A stretch of DNA of 64,000 nucleotides from SIG603 sp963621245 (GTDB taxonomy: Bacteria > Bacillota > Clostridia > Oscillospirales > Acutalibacteraceae), in assembly GCA_963621245.1 (NCBI GenBank), contig CAVFCW010000009.1, forward strand, positions 13,319-77,318, in the 5' to 3' direction. Below, piece after piece: positions 24,781 to 33,856 of this stretch. Position 1 is the stretch's first letter. Every line of letters begins with the position of its first letter. A program made the position numbers and the translations under genes. Below the pieces are notes generated by a model, which saw only the letters and a list, made by a program, of their open reading frames with translations, did not search any database and was not told the DNA's origin.

Positions 24781-25626
24781 TTAATCATAATCTCCGCATT
24801 TATACTTAAACACTTTTGTCATTAACAATATAACCACGGTCGCATCAAGCAATCCCACCGAAACATCACTTAAGAAATGAGCGCCCGACACTATTCTTGC
24901 CAAACCAACCACAACGGGGAAAATTATGCAGATTATCAAAACGATATTCTCTCGCTTTTTAAGCGGCGGAATCACCGAGAAAATAATCGGAAACAGAAGT
25001 GTTCCGGCGGCGCTTGCCGTGTGACCGCTTGGGAACGACTTAAACTCCTCCTTGGCAATTACCGAAGCGAATTCTTTCTTGACGTTCGAAGTGAAATTCC
25101 ACCAATTCTCAAATGAAATATCGTCACGGCCCATAAGCATGCGGTAGCGCGGTCTTCCTCTGAACTGCTTGATTATCTCGTAACTCAGAAAAATCAGCAT
25201 GGGCGTAAGACCCAGAAAAAGCGAGAGTTTTCTCAGTTTATCTTTGTCTGATTTGTCGCAGAGAAGATAAACTGCCGCCGTAAACACGAGACTTATCACG
25301 ATTAATACAACACTGCCGAGAACTTTGTTTTGCATGTTCTCGTAAGAATCCTTGAAATAAAGTGCCACTGCCACCAAGTCGAGCAAGCTGAAAAGGCACA
25401 GCGGAATGCTCTTTTCGAGTCTGTTTCTGTCAAACGAAGCGATGCAAAATGCGACGCTCGAAAGATAGCAAAGCATCATAGGCGTCTGACCGAAACCGGC
25501 GAATATCACGCCGAACATACTGCTTTGGTTACATATGCTTTGCGATACTCTGAGATCGAAAAAAGATCCGAGCAAAAGTCCGAAAAGCGATATTGATACC
25601 GATAAATAAAGTACTTTTTTATACAT
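24781..25626 (-). CDS. PAP2-family membrane phosphatase
   Basis: 281 aa with about six membrane helices. The type 2 phosphatidic-acid phosphatase motifs are KQFRGRPRYR (about 155-165), FPSGHTASAAG (about 200) and ARIVSGAHFLSDVSVG (about 243-258), carrying the catalytic His pair. Substrate could be a lipid phosphate or undecaprenyl pyrophosphate; sequence does not decide. GGAG precedes the ATG. It lies 13 bases downstream of the DUF975-CmpB gene, so they likely share a transcript. Confidence 0.9.
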   Translation of the reverse strand: MYKKVLYLSVSISLFGLLLGSFFDLRVSQSICNQSSMFGVIFAGFGQTPMMLCYLSSVAFCIASFDRNRLEKSIPLCLFSLLDLVAVALYFKDSYENMQNKVLGSVVLIVISLVFTAAVYLLCDKSDKDKLRKLSLFLGLTPMLIFLSYEIIKQFRGRPRYRMLMGRDDISFENWWNFTSNVKKEFASVIAKEEFKSFPSGHTASAAGTLLFPIIFSVIPPLKKRENIVLIICIIFPVVVGLARIVSGAHFLSDVSVGLLDATVVILLMTKVFKYKCGDYD

Positions 25627-25639
25627 AAACTCTCTCCGA

Positions 25640-27487
25640 TTATCCCTTTAAATCGTGGTAAATTTCATTTTGAATATGATCCGCCGCTTGCGTTTGCTTT
25701 GAAAAATCGTCGGTTATTCCCTTGCCCTCGTTCGGACAGAAATGAGCGACCGTGCAGTCGGCAAGGAAGCAGATAACAAGCGCCGTGCAAACGGGAACGA
25801 TAACGGTAGGCTTAATCTTTCGTGCGATGTTGTCGATAAGCGGAGCGAGAACATACACAACGGCAATTCCGCCTATGCCGAACACGAGAAGCCCCTCTGC
25901 GCAAACTCTGCCGTTTATATTGAGGAAATAACCTGAATAGTCCCACCACTTTTGACCGTCGTGAGCGTACTGGAGCCAAACGGAAGTGATATACTCCACA
26001 AGACCGCACAGCACGATTGAAGCTACAAACTCGAGCCTCGGCTTGTAGCGGAATTTATTGAGAAGCAGAAGTATCAGCACGCATCCCGTGCCGTAAATCG
26101 GAAGCCACGGGCCGTAGTTCACGCCTCGGTTTGCAAGAGTTCCCTCGGTGATGAGCGTGAGGCTCACCTCCCACAGCCAACCGAATATGCTCATGGTGAA
26201 GAATATCGTGATAAGCGTGGTAACGGAATAACTTCTCACGTAGTCGTAACTTTCGTCGTCTCGAATTTTTTCTTTTCTGCCTATGGGGAAAAGTCTTGAA
26301 GGATAGACATCGCCGTTAAGTATGGACGAAATATCGGCAAAGCGAAGTTTTCTTCGCTTATATCTTCTCACAGCCTCTTCCTCGGCATCGTAGCGCAAAA
26401 CCACGCCGAAAGTATCCGCAAAAAATCTCTTGACGGGATTTTTATAGTCAACTGCCTCTTCCTTTTCGGCGTACTCACCGCTAATCTTGGGATAAGCCGC
26501 ACCGAGAAGCTCTTGACTTGCCTTTTTGTAAAGGTAGGTATCGTTTAAAAGCTCGCTCAAATCTCCCTCATTCTCCTTGTAAGCGTCACGCAAGGTGCAC
26601 CAATACTCGGCAAAAGCCGCAGTTTTGTAGGGTACGACCCATAAAAGTCCCGCAATACCGCCCGTGATAAAAGAGAGGATATCCCAAAGTATAAAACTCA
26701 GTTCAAATACAAAGCACTCAAATTTGTGCCCGTCCATCATTTTTCTCGAGAGCAAAATTGCGTCCTTTGAGCTTATATCGGGATTTTCAGCCAAGATGTA
26801 CGGAAAAAGAAAATATGAATAATGCTTGATGACTCCGCCGATTATCGTCAATGCCCACAGCGTTTCATAAATAAATTTGCGAAGCGAAGAGAGCGTGAAA
26901 TGAATCCACCTCTTGCACCAAAGCGGATAGATAAAAAGGTGCAGAGAAAGACGACGGTAAATTCTCGCCTCGAGGAAAATTCTCGCCATGGCAATCTCGA
27001 AAACGTTTGTGATAAACAGGAAGAACGCCGTCAGGAACACCATGCCGAATAAAATAAACAAAACCTGAGTTGCGGAATTTGAATCGGTAATTGAAAGTAT
27101 CGTCGTATAAATCGTGACATAGAACGATCCCGAATGAACTTTATTTGCGATTCCGGCAAGCACTCCGCGGCTGTAGCCTATGCTGACAATGCCGATTTTC
27201 TTGTCCGCCGCCGTCTCGTTTTTCTCGTATTCCTCCTCTGATTTTTCCTCAAAGTCGGACATTTTATTCTCGATAACGGCATCATAAACCTGAGAAAAAC
27301 CGTAACTCGATGTATGAGAGCCCCTCTCGGCAGCGATCAATCCTTTATCGGTACGCCAAGAGAGAAAGTTTGTGATTTCATTGTTTCCGCTTCCTATCAA
27401 AGCGGCAATGAGAATTGTGACCACAAAAAACAAATAGTGCGCCTTAACGGATTTTTTTGCGGCTTTTTTTATATCTTTTCTGTTCAT
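25640..27487 (-). CDS. DUF975 membrane protein fused to a CmpB-type (PF06541) membrane domain
   Basis: 615 aa, start ATG 27487 with GAGG 11 bases before it; the frame is open for 30 more codons but these are AT-rich upstream DNA. Residues 1-330 resemble DUF975 (helices, ISSKDAILLSRKMMDGHKFECFVFELSFILWDIL). A charged cytoplasmic link (about 330-440) leads to four or five further helices (about 445-600; FGWLWEVSLTLITEGTLANRG, GPWLPIYGTGCV) typical of the 'putative ABC transporter permease' family CmpB. No ATPase is nearby, so transport activity is not supported. Divergent from the SGNH lipoprotein gene. Confidence 0.8.
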   Translation of the reverse strand: MNRKDIKKAAKKSVKAHYLFFVVTILIAALIGSGNNEITNFLSWRTDKGLIAAERGSHTSSYGFSQVYDAVIENKMSDFEEKSEEEYEKNETAADKKIGIVSIGYSRGVLAGIANKVHSGSFYVTIYTTILSITDSNSATQVLFILFGMVFLTAFFLFITNVFEIAMARIFLEARIYRRLSLHLFIYPLWCKRWIHFTLSSLRKFIYETLWALTIIGGVIKHYSYFLFPYILAENPDISSKDAILLSRKMMDGHKFECFVFELSFILWDILSFITGGIAGLLWVVPYKTAAFAEYWCTLRDAYKENEGDLSELLNDTYLYKKASQELLGAAYPKISGEYAEKEEAVDYKNPVKRFFADTFGVVLRYDAEEEAVRRYKRRKLRFADISSILNGDVYPSRLFPIGRKEKIRDDESYDYVRSYSVTTLITIFFTMSIFGWLWEVSLTLITEGTLANRGVNYGPWLPIYGTGCVLILLLLNKFRYKPRLEFVASIVLCGLVEYITSVWLQYAHDGQKWWDYSGYFLNINGRVCAEGLLVFGIGGIAVVYVLAPLIDNIARKIKPTVIVPVCTALVICFLADCTVAHFCPNEGKGITDDFSKQTQAADHIQNEIYHDLKG

Positions 27488-27536
27488 AATCTTGCCTCGA
27501 AAATAACAATTATGCGTGAAAATCTCAAAATATATC

Positions 27537-27566
27537 TTGATACTGATTGTAACACAATAATATAAT
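27537..27566 (+). promoter_or_regulatory. Promoter of the SGNH lipoprotein gene
   Basis: TTGATA, 18-base spacer, TATAAT, 27 bases before the ATG, in the divergent gap with the DUF975 gene. Confidence 0.65.
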
Positions 27567-27592
27567 AAAATAAACACAAAAAGGAGGCGCTC

Positions 27593-28264
27593 ATGAAATT
27601 AAGATTAATTATTCTTACAGCTTTATCCTGTATCACGGCGATTTTGTCACTTTCTGCGTGTTCCGATAGTGAGAGCAAAACAGAAAGCGGCAACAAAAAT
27701 CCGTCTGTCATCGCATGCGTAGGCGACAGCATAACTTACGGCTACGGCGTGAGTGATAACGAAAGCTACCCCGCATGTCTTGCGGAGCTTTTCGGCGAAG
27801 ACACAAGCGTTCTCGATTACGGCGTGAACGGCGCAACGGGAACAGACGGCTGCTCGATGTCCTATTCTTCCATGAACGCATACAACTTGGCAAAAGAGTC
27901 GAAAGCCGATATTTACATAGTTATGTTCGGCACGAACGACGCACACGAAGGCTTTTGGAACAAGGAAAATTATTTATCATCGATGAAAAACATGCTTGAT
28001 GAATTCAAATCGGCTAATCCCGATACTAAAATTATTCTCATGCAGCCGCCCGCCGTATTCACGAACGGAATCAGCGACGATATTATCAAAGGCGAGCTCC
28101 ACGATGCAGTCAGCGAGCTTGCAGAAGAATACAAAGCGACGCTAATCGATCTCTACTCCCTAACCGAAGGAAACGAAGCTTTCTTCTCGGACGGAGTTCA
28201 CCCAACCGCCGACGGCTACCGAGAAATAGCCGAATGTATTTATGAAGAAATGACCGAACAATAA
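27593..28264 (+). CDS. SGNH/GDSL-family lipoprotein hydrolase
   Basis: 223 aa. Lipobox LSAC (C23) anchors it to the outer face of the membrane. SGNH blocks: GDS at 44-46 with nucleophile S46, Gly in YGVNGATG, Asn in MFGTND, and the Asp/His pair in DGVHPTADGY near the C-terminus. Such enzymes deacylate lipids, sugars or peptidoglycan; the substrate is open. AAAGGAGGCGCTC precedes the ATG. Single gene with its own promoter and terminator. Confidence 0.9.
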   Translation: MKLRLIILTALSCITAILSLSACSDSESKTESGNKNPSVIACVGDSITYGYGVSDNESYPACLAELFGEDTSVLDYGVNGATGTDGCSMSYSSMNAYNLAKESKADIYIVMFGTNDAHEGFWNKENYLSSMKNMLDEFKSANPDTKIILMQPPAVFTNGISDDIIKGELHDAVSELAEEYKATLIDLYSLTEGNEAFFSDGVHPTADGYREIAECIYEEMTEQ

Positions 28265-28305
28265 AAGTTTTGAACAATTTTTTCAAAACTGTTTAAAACT
28301 TACGC

Positions 28306-28340
28306 AAGAAAGCCGTCCCCATCAAAGGGACGGCTTTCTT
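28306..28340. terminator. Bidirectional terminator between the SGNH gene and argF
   Basis: AAGAAAGCCGTCCC / GGGACGGCTTTCTT, a perfect 14-bp stem with a seven-base loop. It lies between two converging genes and has T-rich flanks in both directions. Confidence 0.9.
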
Positions 28341-28359
28341 CAATCAAATATCAATCAAA

Positions 28360-29361
28360 TTAACCGACAGTTGTTCCGCCGAGAGTAGCCATAATAACAG
28401 CTTTAATCGTGTGGATTCTGTTCTCTGCCTCGTCAAAAACAATGCTCTGCTTGCCGCTGAAAACTTCGTCCGTAACTTCCATGCAGTCTCTTCCGAAACG
28501 CTCGCCCATTTCCTTGCCGATCTTTGTCTTGAGATCGTGGAATGCCGGCAGACAGTGCATAAATACGGCGTTCTCGCCTGCAATGCCCATGAGGTGAGAA
28601 TTAATCTGGTAAGCGGAAAGATCGTTGATTCTCTCCTCCCAAACCTCGAGCGGCTCGCCCATAGATACCCAAACGTCGGTATAAAGAACATCTGCACCCT
28701 CAACAGCCTTTTCGGGATTCTCCTCAAATGTGAGAGTTGAACCGGACTCCTTTGCGTAACCCTCGCAAAGCTTGATGAGATCCTCACTCGGCCAATACTT
28801 TTTCGGAGCGGCGCAAGTAAAATTAAGTCCGAGCTTAGCGCAACCTACCATGAGGCTGTTGCCCATGTTGTAGCGGCAGTCGCCGAGATAGCAGAAGTTG
28901 ATTCCCTTAAGCTTTCCGAAATGCTCCTTTATGGTAAGCATATCGGCTAAAATCTGTGTGGGATGAAATTCGTTTGTGAGTCCGTTCCAAACAGGTACGC
29001 CCGCATTTTCGGCAAGCTCCTCAACTATGCTCTGCTCAAATCCGCGGTACTCAATGCCATCGTAAATTCTTCCAAGAACATGAGCCGTGTCGGCAATGGA
29101 CTCCTTCTTTCCCATCTGTGAGCCCGAGGGGCCGAGGTAGGTACATCCCATTCCGAGGTCGTAAGCGGCAACCTCAAACGAACAGCGTGTTCTTGTTGAG
29201 TCCTTCTCAAAGAGGATAACTATATTTTTTCCGGGGAAAACCTTGTGAGAAATTCCCGCCTTCTTCTGAGCCTTAAGCTCTGCGGCAAGATTTACAAGAT
29301 ACTCTATCTCCTCGGGAGTGTAATCGATAAGCTTCAAAAAGCTTCTTCCTTTAAAATTCAT
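28360..29361 (-). CDS. argF: Ornithine carbamoyltransferase
   Basis: 333 aa, makes citrulline from ornithine and carbamoyl phosphate. Carbamoyl-phosphate loop STRTR at 55-59; FHPTQILADMLTI, DVWVSMGE and the ornithine-binding HCLPAFHD motif are all present. The frame opens at 29412, but ATG 29361 with AGGA upstream and the MNFKGRSFL start match the family. Whether it is anabolic or part of an arginine deiminase route cannot be told; no arcA or arcC is next to it. Own promoter at 29403-29431. Confidence 0.95.
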   Translation of the reverse strand: MNFKGRSFLKLIDYTPEEIEYLVNLAAELKAQKKAGISHKVFPGKNIVILFEKDSTRTRCSFEVAAYDLGMGCTYLGPSGSQMGKKESIADTAHVLGRIYDGIEYRGFEQSIVEELAENAGVPVWNGLTNEFHPTQILADMLTIKEHFGKLKGINFCYLGDCRYNMGNSLMVGCAKLGLNFTCAAPKKYWPSEDLIKLCEGYAKESGSTLTFEENPEKAVEGADVLYTDVWVSMGEPLEVWEERINDLSAYQINSHLMGIAGENAVFMHCLPAFHDLKTKIGKEMGERFGRDCMEVTDEVFSGKQSIVFDEAENRIHTIKAVIMATLGGTTVG

Positions 29362-29402
29362 ATTGCAAACATCCTTTCTTCCGATCATGAAAACATATGA
29401 GT

Positions 29403-29431
29403 AATTTATCACATCTTTCGCAAAAAGTCAA
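29403..29431 (-). promoter_or_regulatory. Promoter of argF
   Basis: Minus strand TTGACT, 17-base spacer, TAAATT with TG one base upstream (extended -10), about 40 bases before the ATG. Confidence 0.65.
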
Positions 29432-29498
29432 CGATTTTATGAATAAATATACAGTTCATTTGCATCACTTTAATTATCGGAAAATACAAAAATCAAAA

Positions 29499-29521
29499 GT
29501 CCCCACAAAAACTGCGGGGAC
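29499..29521 (-). terminator. Terminator of the transglutaminase/GH43 operon
   Basis: Minus strand GTCCCC ... GGGGAC hairpin with the loop GCAGTTTTTGT, followed by TTTTGATTTTTG; 43 bases after the GH43 stop. Confidence 0.8.
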
Positions 29522-29564
29522 AGTCGCATATTGATTTTACCGCCAAGTTATAGTTTAGTCAAGC

Positions 29565-31127
29565 TTAGTCTTGCGGCTTTTCCGTCTCGGCTTTTAATTC
29601 GAGTTTATCCTCGAATACAGCCGTACCCCTCTCGCAGAAAACCGACATCAGCGTACCCGTAAATGACATTTCCATGGTATTCTCCGTGGAAAGTCCGGCA
29701 TTACTGCCAAATCCCATGAAAACTTCCTCGCCACCATCTACGCTGTAAAAGAAAGAATATCCCTTTCTGTCCGAGCGTATCGTAAGTCTCACTTTGCCGC
29801 TTCTGTGGTTAAAATCTGTCTTTTTGACCAAAGCGCCCATATCGTGCACGTGCTTATAAAGTTTGACCGAATTCATAGCCGCACCGAATTCGCCTTCGCC
29901 AAAGTCGACAAACAAATCATAGTGGTAATCGTTGTTGTAGTAAGCAGAAATTCCCATGCCGTTTCCCTTGGATCTCTGCAAATCAATAACTGTCGTGAAT
30001 TCCGTGACAAATTCGGGCTGACGGACAGAAATCATCGTGGGTGAAGTGCACGGCTCATCAAGTGAAATTCCCTTTCCAACAAGCTTTAAGCTGTTGTCGG
30101 AAAAGCTGTAACAGGACATATCGGGGTTTCTCGTGAAAAGCACGTGCTTTGAAATCGGCTCGTTAAATTCCACGGTGACATCCCTTTTTTGCGGCGTGAT
30201 TTCGCTCGGCAATTCCATTTGTGGGCAAAGCTCAACCATACCGCAGTTTCCCACCGTGCACCAACCGTTCTCCCAAGTCACGGGTGCCAAGAATGTCTCT
30301 CTGCCGAGATTGTGCAGCATGGCGTGGCTGAATTTTCTTGTGCCGAGACAGACAAGATACCATTTTCCGTCCTCACTGTCCGTCAAATCGGCGTGACCCG
30401 TGCACTGAATTTCACTGTCCTGACCGCCGATACCGCTGTGAGTGAGTATGACTCCCCTCTCGTTCGGGCTTTTCTCATACGGCCCCCAAATGTTCTTTGA
30501 GCGGCTCATGGTCTCGCTGTGGCCGTACTCCGTTCCGCCCTCTGCTATCATAAGATAATAATATCCGTCTTTTTTGTAGATATGCGGGCCCTCGGGGGTT
30601 TTTCCTCCGCATCCGTGCGAAATTATTTTCTTATCGGAAAGAATTTTTCCCGTAACGGGATCAAGCTCAAACAAAATTATTCCGTATCCGTTTTCGTCCT
30701 CACCCGTACCGCAATAATAACATTTTCCGTCATCGTCCCAGAAAACCGAAGGATCTATTCCCCTGTGATCAATCCAAGCAGGTTCGCTCCACACACCGAG
30801 AATGTTTTCGTCCTCGGTATGCACGATAAAATTACCCTTATCGGAAACATTTGTCGTAATCATCCAGAATTTTCCGTCATGAAATCTCAGCGTGGGCGCG
30901 AAAATTCCTCCCGAATTCTTGCAAGCGTGAAGCTTAAGCTGGCTTTCTCTTGTGAGAACGTGGCCGATAAGCTCCCAGTTTACAAGGTTTTCGGAGTGAT
31001 AAATCGGCACTCCCGGAAAATACTCGAAGGTCGAATTTACAAGATAGTAGTCCTTTCCCACTCTGCAAATTGACGGATCGGGCGAATATCCCGGAATTAT
31101 CGGATTATTAAATTTTGTGGGTGCCAT
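29565..31127 (-). CDS. Glycoside hydrolase family 43 (beta-xylosidase/arabinofuranosidase type)
   Basis: 520 aa. Five-bladed propeller catalytic domain (about 5-310) with the GH43 residues: base D17 in SPDPSIC, pKa-setting D125 in GIDPSVF, and acid E179 in TPEGPHIY. A beta-sandwich domain (about 330-510, GMGISAYYNNDYHYDL) matches the C-terminal module of GH43 beta-xylosidases. No signal peptide, so it acts on imported oligosaccharides. Starts one base after the transglutaminase-like gene stop with GAGG inside that gene, so the pair is coupled. Exact substrate is not decided. Confidence 0.93.
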   Translation of the reverse strand: MAPTKFNNPIIPGYSPDPSICRVGKDYYLVNSTFEYFPGVPIYHSENLVNWELIGHVLTRESQLKLHACKNSGGIFAPTLRFHDGKFWMITTNVSDKGNFIVHTEDENILGVWSEPAWIDHRGIDPSVFWDDDGKCYYCGTGEDENGYGIILFELDPVTGKILSDKKIISHGCGGKTPEGPHIYKKDGYYYLMIAEGGTEYGHSETMSRSKNIWGPYEKSPNERGVILTHSGIGGQDSEIQCTGHADLTDSEDGKWYLVCLGTRKFSHAMLHNLGRETFLAPVTWENGWCTVGNCGMVELCPQMELPSEITPQKRDVTVEFNEPISKHVLFTRNPDMSCYSFSDNSLKLVGKGISLDEPCTSPTMISVRQPEFVTEFTTVIDLQRSKGNGMGISAYYNNDYHYDLFVDFGEGEFGAAMNSVKLYKHVHDMGALVKKTDFNHRSGKVRLTIRSDRKGYSFFYSVDGGEEVFMGFGSNAGLSTENTMEMSFTGTLMSVFCERGTAVFEDKLELKAETEKPQD

Positions 31128-31128
31128 A

Positions 31129-32514
31129 TCACACCTCTTTCTTATAGCATTCTATAAGCTCCCAGTCCGACTCACGCTCGTACCAAGCGAGTCCCCTGTC
31201 CTCATATTCAATCTCACCGCGCTGATTATCGTAAGGATCGATTCTCGGATGATATTTCTCGGGGACGAATGCTCCCTGATATTCGCTGTTTGCAACCATT
31301 CTGAACGGATCGAGATTGCCGAAATAATAATCGTGGCGCTCGTAATTGCCAGTTCTGAACGCACTTCCGCCAAAGCTGCAATCGGCAAAAAGCCAACCGA
31401 ACGGAGCGATATAGAACTGCGCCCAGTCGTGACATCCGACATCGTGCGGATTTACGTAAACTCCGGACTGCCACTTAGCGGGAATGCCGGCGCATCTGCA
31501 AAGCGTGATGAAAAGAAGCGCCTGAACACCGCAGTCGCCCTTGAGTCCGAGACCGCAATAATCGGGTATTTCAGTAATTGTGAAATACTCTCTCATATAT
31601 GAATATGTAACCTTTGTGGTGCAATAGTCATAGAACTTTCTTGCCAAGAGTACAGGATTTTTCTCGTCGCCGCCAACTTCCTTGCAAAGTGCTTTGATAA
31701 ACGGAGTAAATCTGATGTGAGGATAAAGCTCCTCTGTTTCAAAGGACGGCTGCTCGGTTTTTGCGGCAAGCTCAATATTCTTCTTATCAGAAAGATCGAT
31801 ATAATTGACTACGCTGTCGTATTCGTACTCAACCTCAAACGGCTCGTTCTTTTCGAGTTTTGTCTCAAAGAAAATCGTGCGCTGAGGATCGTTCTCGTCA
31901 CCGATAATGGCATTAGGAGAATGTGACAAAATCTTTATGTTCTTCATGTTTATCGCATTCTTAGGAATCGGCAGATGCACTCTTACAGTTTCTCCTGGTC
32001 TGAAAACATCGTCGTTAATCTTTGTGAACGCTTTAAGTCTGATGTGCCATTCGCTCTTTCTGTCGGCTTTCATGGCAACAATGTTTTTATCAAGCTCCTG
32101 TCTTGCCGGGCTTTCGCTTGCGCTCGGCTCACCGGCACGCTCTGCCAAATCGGGGTGCACTTTGATTAAAGTGGAGAGAAAACGCTGATGACAATAAACC
32201 TTACCGCCGATATAAATCCACTCGATTGCGCTTGTATCGAGTAAATTCTCAAATTCCTCCCTCGTCATACCGTTTATTTTCTCAGAGGCGAGCTTGAAAG
32301 CCTCCTCCTCGGTATAGGTGAAATCGCTCGGCATAGCCTTGATTATTCTCTTCTCAAGGCGAAGTCGCTCCTTGGTGCACTCAGGCACCTTTGGGTTATC
32401 CAAATAAATACCAATAAGTCTATCGCAACGGGAAAAATCTCCGCACCATTTGGCACGCAGAACATCCTCGGGTAAATCGATTGCAAGCGGAGTCATATCA
32501 TTTACATTTTTCAT
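31129..32514 (-). CDS. Transglutaminase-like superfamily protein
   Basis: 461 aa, no signal peptide. The C-terminal half has the transglutaminase-like Cys-His-Asp triad: C328 in GDCGVQALLF, H362 in GCHDWAQFY, D378 in FADCSFGG. The N-terminal 200 residues are helical plus a beta-sandwich-like part (VHLPIPKNAINMKNIKIL). In bacteria this fold usually belongs to proteases or peptidases rather than cross-linking enzymes. It is directly coupled to the GH43 gene, which suggests a role in use of a glycan or glycopeptide; that is inference. Confidence 0.82.
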   Translation of the reverse strand: MKNVNDMTPLAIDLPEDVLRAKWCGDFSRCDRLIGIYLDNPKVPECTKERLRLEKRIIKAMPSDFTYTEEEAFKLASEKINGMTREEFENLLDTSAIEWIYIGGKVYCHQRFLSTLIKVHPDLAERAGEPSASESPARQELDKNIVAMKADRKSEWHIRLKAFTKINDDVFRPGETVRVHLPIPKNAINMKNIKILSHSPNAIIGDENDPQRTIFFETKLEKNEPFEVEYEYDSVVNYIDLSDKKNIELAAKTEQPSFETEELYPHIRFTPFIKALCKEVGGDEKNPVLLARKFYDYCTTKVTYSYMREYFTITEIPDYCGLGLKGDCGVQALLFITLCRCAGIPAKWQSGVYVNPHDVGCHDWAQFYIAPFGWLFADCSFGGSAFRTGNYERHDYYFGNLDPFRMVANSEYQGAFVPEKYHPRIDPYDNQRGEIEYEDRGLAWYERESDWELIECYKKEV

Positions 32515-32639
32515 AACACCGAACCGTCCTTATTATCATTTTCTGATAAAAAGTTTAACATTTTAGGTGATATAAATCAAGAATTAATATTCTTTAACCG
32601 AAAATTCCACAGATATATATTCAAAAGCGAAAAAGAAAA

Positions 32640-32663
32640 AAGGCTGTGGTTTCCCACAGCCTT
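32640..32663 (-). terminator. Terminator of rplJ-rplL
   Basis: Perfect 10-bp stem AAGGCTGTGG / CCACAGCCTT with loop of four, then TTTTTTCTTTTT on the minus strand. Strong, so rpoB is not the next gene on this transcript. Confidence 0.92.
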
Positions 32664-32707
32664 GATAGACTATATAAGTCGTGTTAAAAATTCAAGCAAT
32701 GCTTAAA

Positions 32708-33076
32708 TTACTTAACCTCAACCTCTGCGCCTGCCTCTTCGAGCTTAGCCTTGATCTCGTTAGCCTCGTCCTCAGAAACACCCTCTTTGAGAGCCTTAGG
32801 AGCGCCGTCAACAAGAGCCTTAGCCTCTTTAAGTCCAAGACCGCAAACATCCTTAACAACCTTGATAACGTTGATCTTGGAAGCACCAGCAGACTTAAGA
32901 ATTACGTCGAACTCTGTCTTTGCAGCCTCTGCAGGAGCACCAGCAGCACCGCCAGCTACCATAACAGGAGCAGCAGCGGAAACACCAAACTCTTCCTCGA
33001 TTGCCTTTACTAACTCGTTGAGCTCTAAGACTGTCATAGCCTTAATGTCTTCAATAAACTTTGCGATATCAGCCAT
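32708..33076 (-). CDS. rplL: 50S ribosomal protein L7/L12
   Basis: 122 aa. N-terminal dimerisation helix pair, Ala/Gly hinge (AAAPVMVAGGAAGAPAEAA) and C-terminal factor-binding domain (LKSAGASKINVIKVVKDVCGLGLKEAKALVD), all standard. Second gene of the rplJ-rplL unit, 51 bases after rplJ. Confidence 0.98.
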   Translation of the reverse strand: MADIAKFIEDIKAMTVLELNELVKAIEEEFGVSAAAPVMVAGGAAGAPAEAAKTEFDVILKSAGASKINVIKVVKDVCGLGLKEAKALVDGAPKALKEGVSEDEANEIKAKLEEAGAEVEVK

Positions 33077-33127
33077 TGTAATATCCTCCTAAAATGTTGT
33101 TTTTTAAATTAAATAAAATTAAGCAGA

Positions 33128-33646
33128 TTATTCTGCAGCCTCAGCGGGCTCAGCCTGCTGCTCAGCAACAGCGTTGAGAGCAACTGCAAGACCTCTTGGA
33201 CCGGATACGAGAACGGAGAGAAGCATCTGAATGAGACCTTCCTTGCTCGGGAGATCTGCGATTGCAGCAACTTCCTGTGCGCTCATGACCTTACCGTCCA
33301 TGTAGCCTGCCTTAATTACGAACTTGCCTTCGGAATCCTTAGCATACTTGTTGAGGATTCTTGCAGGAGCGATCTGATCCTCACCTGCAACAGCAAGAGC
33401 GCTTGTTCCCTCGAGAACAGAAGAAAGACCCTCGATGTCAGAGCCTTCGATAGCTCTCTTGAGAAGAGTATTCTTTATAACAGTATACTGAACGCCTGCC
33501 TCACGGAGTTCCTTACGGAGTTTTGTATCGTTCTCAGCTGTGATGCCCTTGTAGTCAACAATAACACCTGCAGCGGAATTCAAAACCTTCTCCTTGAGAG
33601 AAGCGACAACTGCCTGCTTTGCTTCTAAAACACTTGAACTTGGCAA
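33128..33646 (-). CDS. rplJ: 50S ribosomal protein L10
   Basis: 172 aa, the stalk base that holds L7/L12 dimers. The longest frame starts with GTG at 33655, but that codon is part of the GAGGTG ribosome binding site itself; TTG at 33644-33646, about six bases after it, gives the usual L10 N-terminus (M)PSSSVLEAKQAVV. Hence a TTG start is annotated. Conserved IVDYKGITAENDTKLRKELREAGV follows. C-terminal tail is Ala/Glu-rich. Read from its own promoter and an attenuated leader. Confidence 0.95.
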   Translation of the reverse strand: MPSSSVLEAKQAVVASLKEKVLNSAAGVIVDYKGITAENDTKLRKELREAGVQYTVIKNTLLKRAIEGSDIEGLSSVLEGTSALAVAGEDQIAPARILNKYAKDSEGKFVIKAGYMDGKVMSAQEVAAIADLPSKEGLIQMLLSVLVSGPRGLAVALNAVAEQQAEPAEAAE

Positions 33647-33659
33647 AATATTCACCTCG

Positions 33660-33814
33660 CCTTTCGGATAATTTTTTGTGCATCAAAAAATGCCTCCCCG
33701 CAAACCGCAGGAAGGCATAGGAACGACATAGTGAGATTATAAATCTTTCAGTCGTGCTTCCTCGGCAGGCGGATAAACCATTATGCAAATGCACCTGCTG
33801 TCTTTGAAAACAGC
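33660..33814 (-). promoter_or_regulatory. Ribosomal protein L10 leader with attenuator hairpin
   Basis: About 155 bases of untranslated leader precede rplJ. It contains a structured part and an intrinsic terminator-like hairpin at 33690-33717 (ATGCCTTCCTGCG / GCGGGGAGGCAT, two G-U pairs) followed by TTTTTT, 40 bases before the ribosome binding site. This is the layout of the L10 leader, in which the L10-(L12)4 complex binds its own mRNA; that function is from the family, not shown here. Confidence 0.75.
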
Positions 33815-33820
33815 TTAATT

Positions 33821-33849
33821 AGTATAACACAGACAAGTTTCCTTGTCAA
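33821..33849 (-). promoter_or_regulatory. Promoter of rplJ-rplL
   Basis: Minus strand TTGACA, 17-base spacer, TATACT with TG one base before it. It lies just downstream of the rplA stop codon. Confidence 0.8.
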
Positions 33850-33856
33850 GTAGTTA

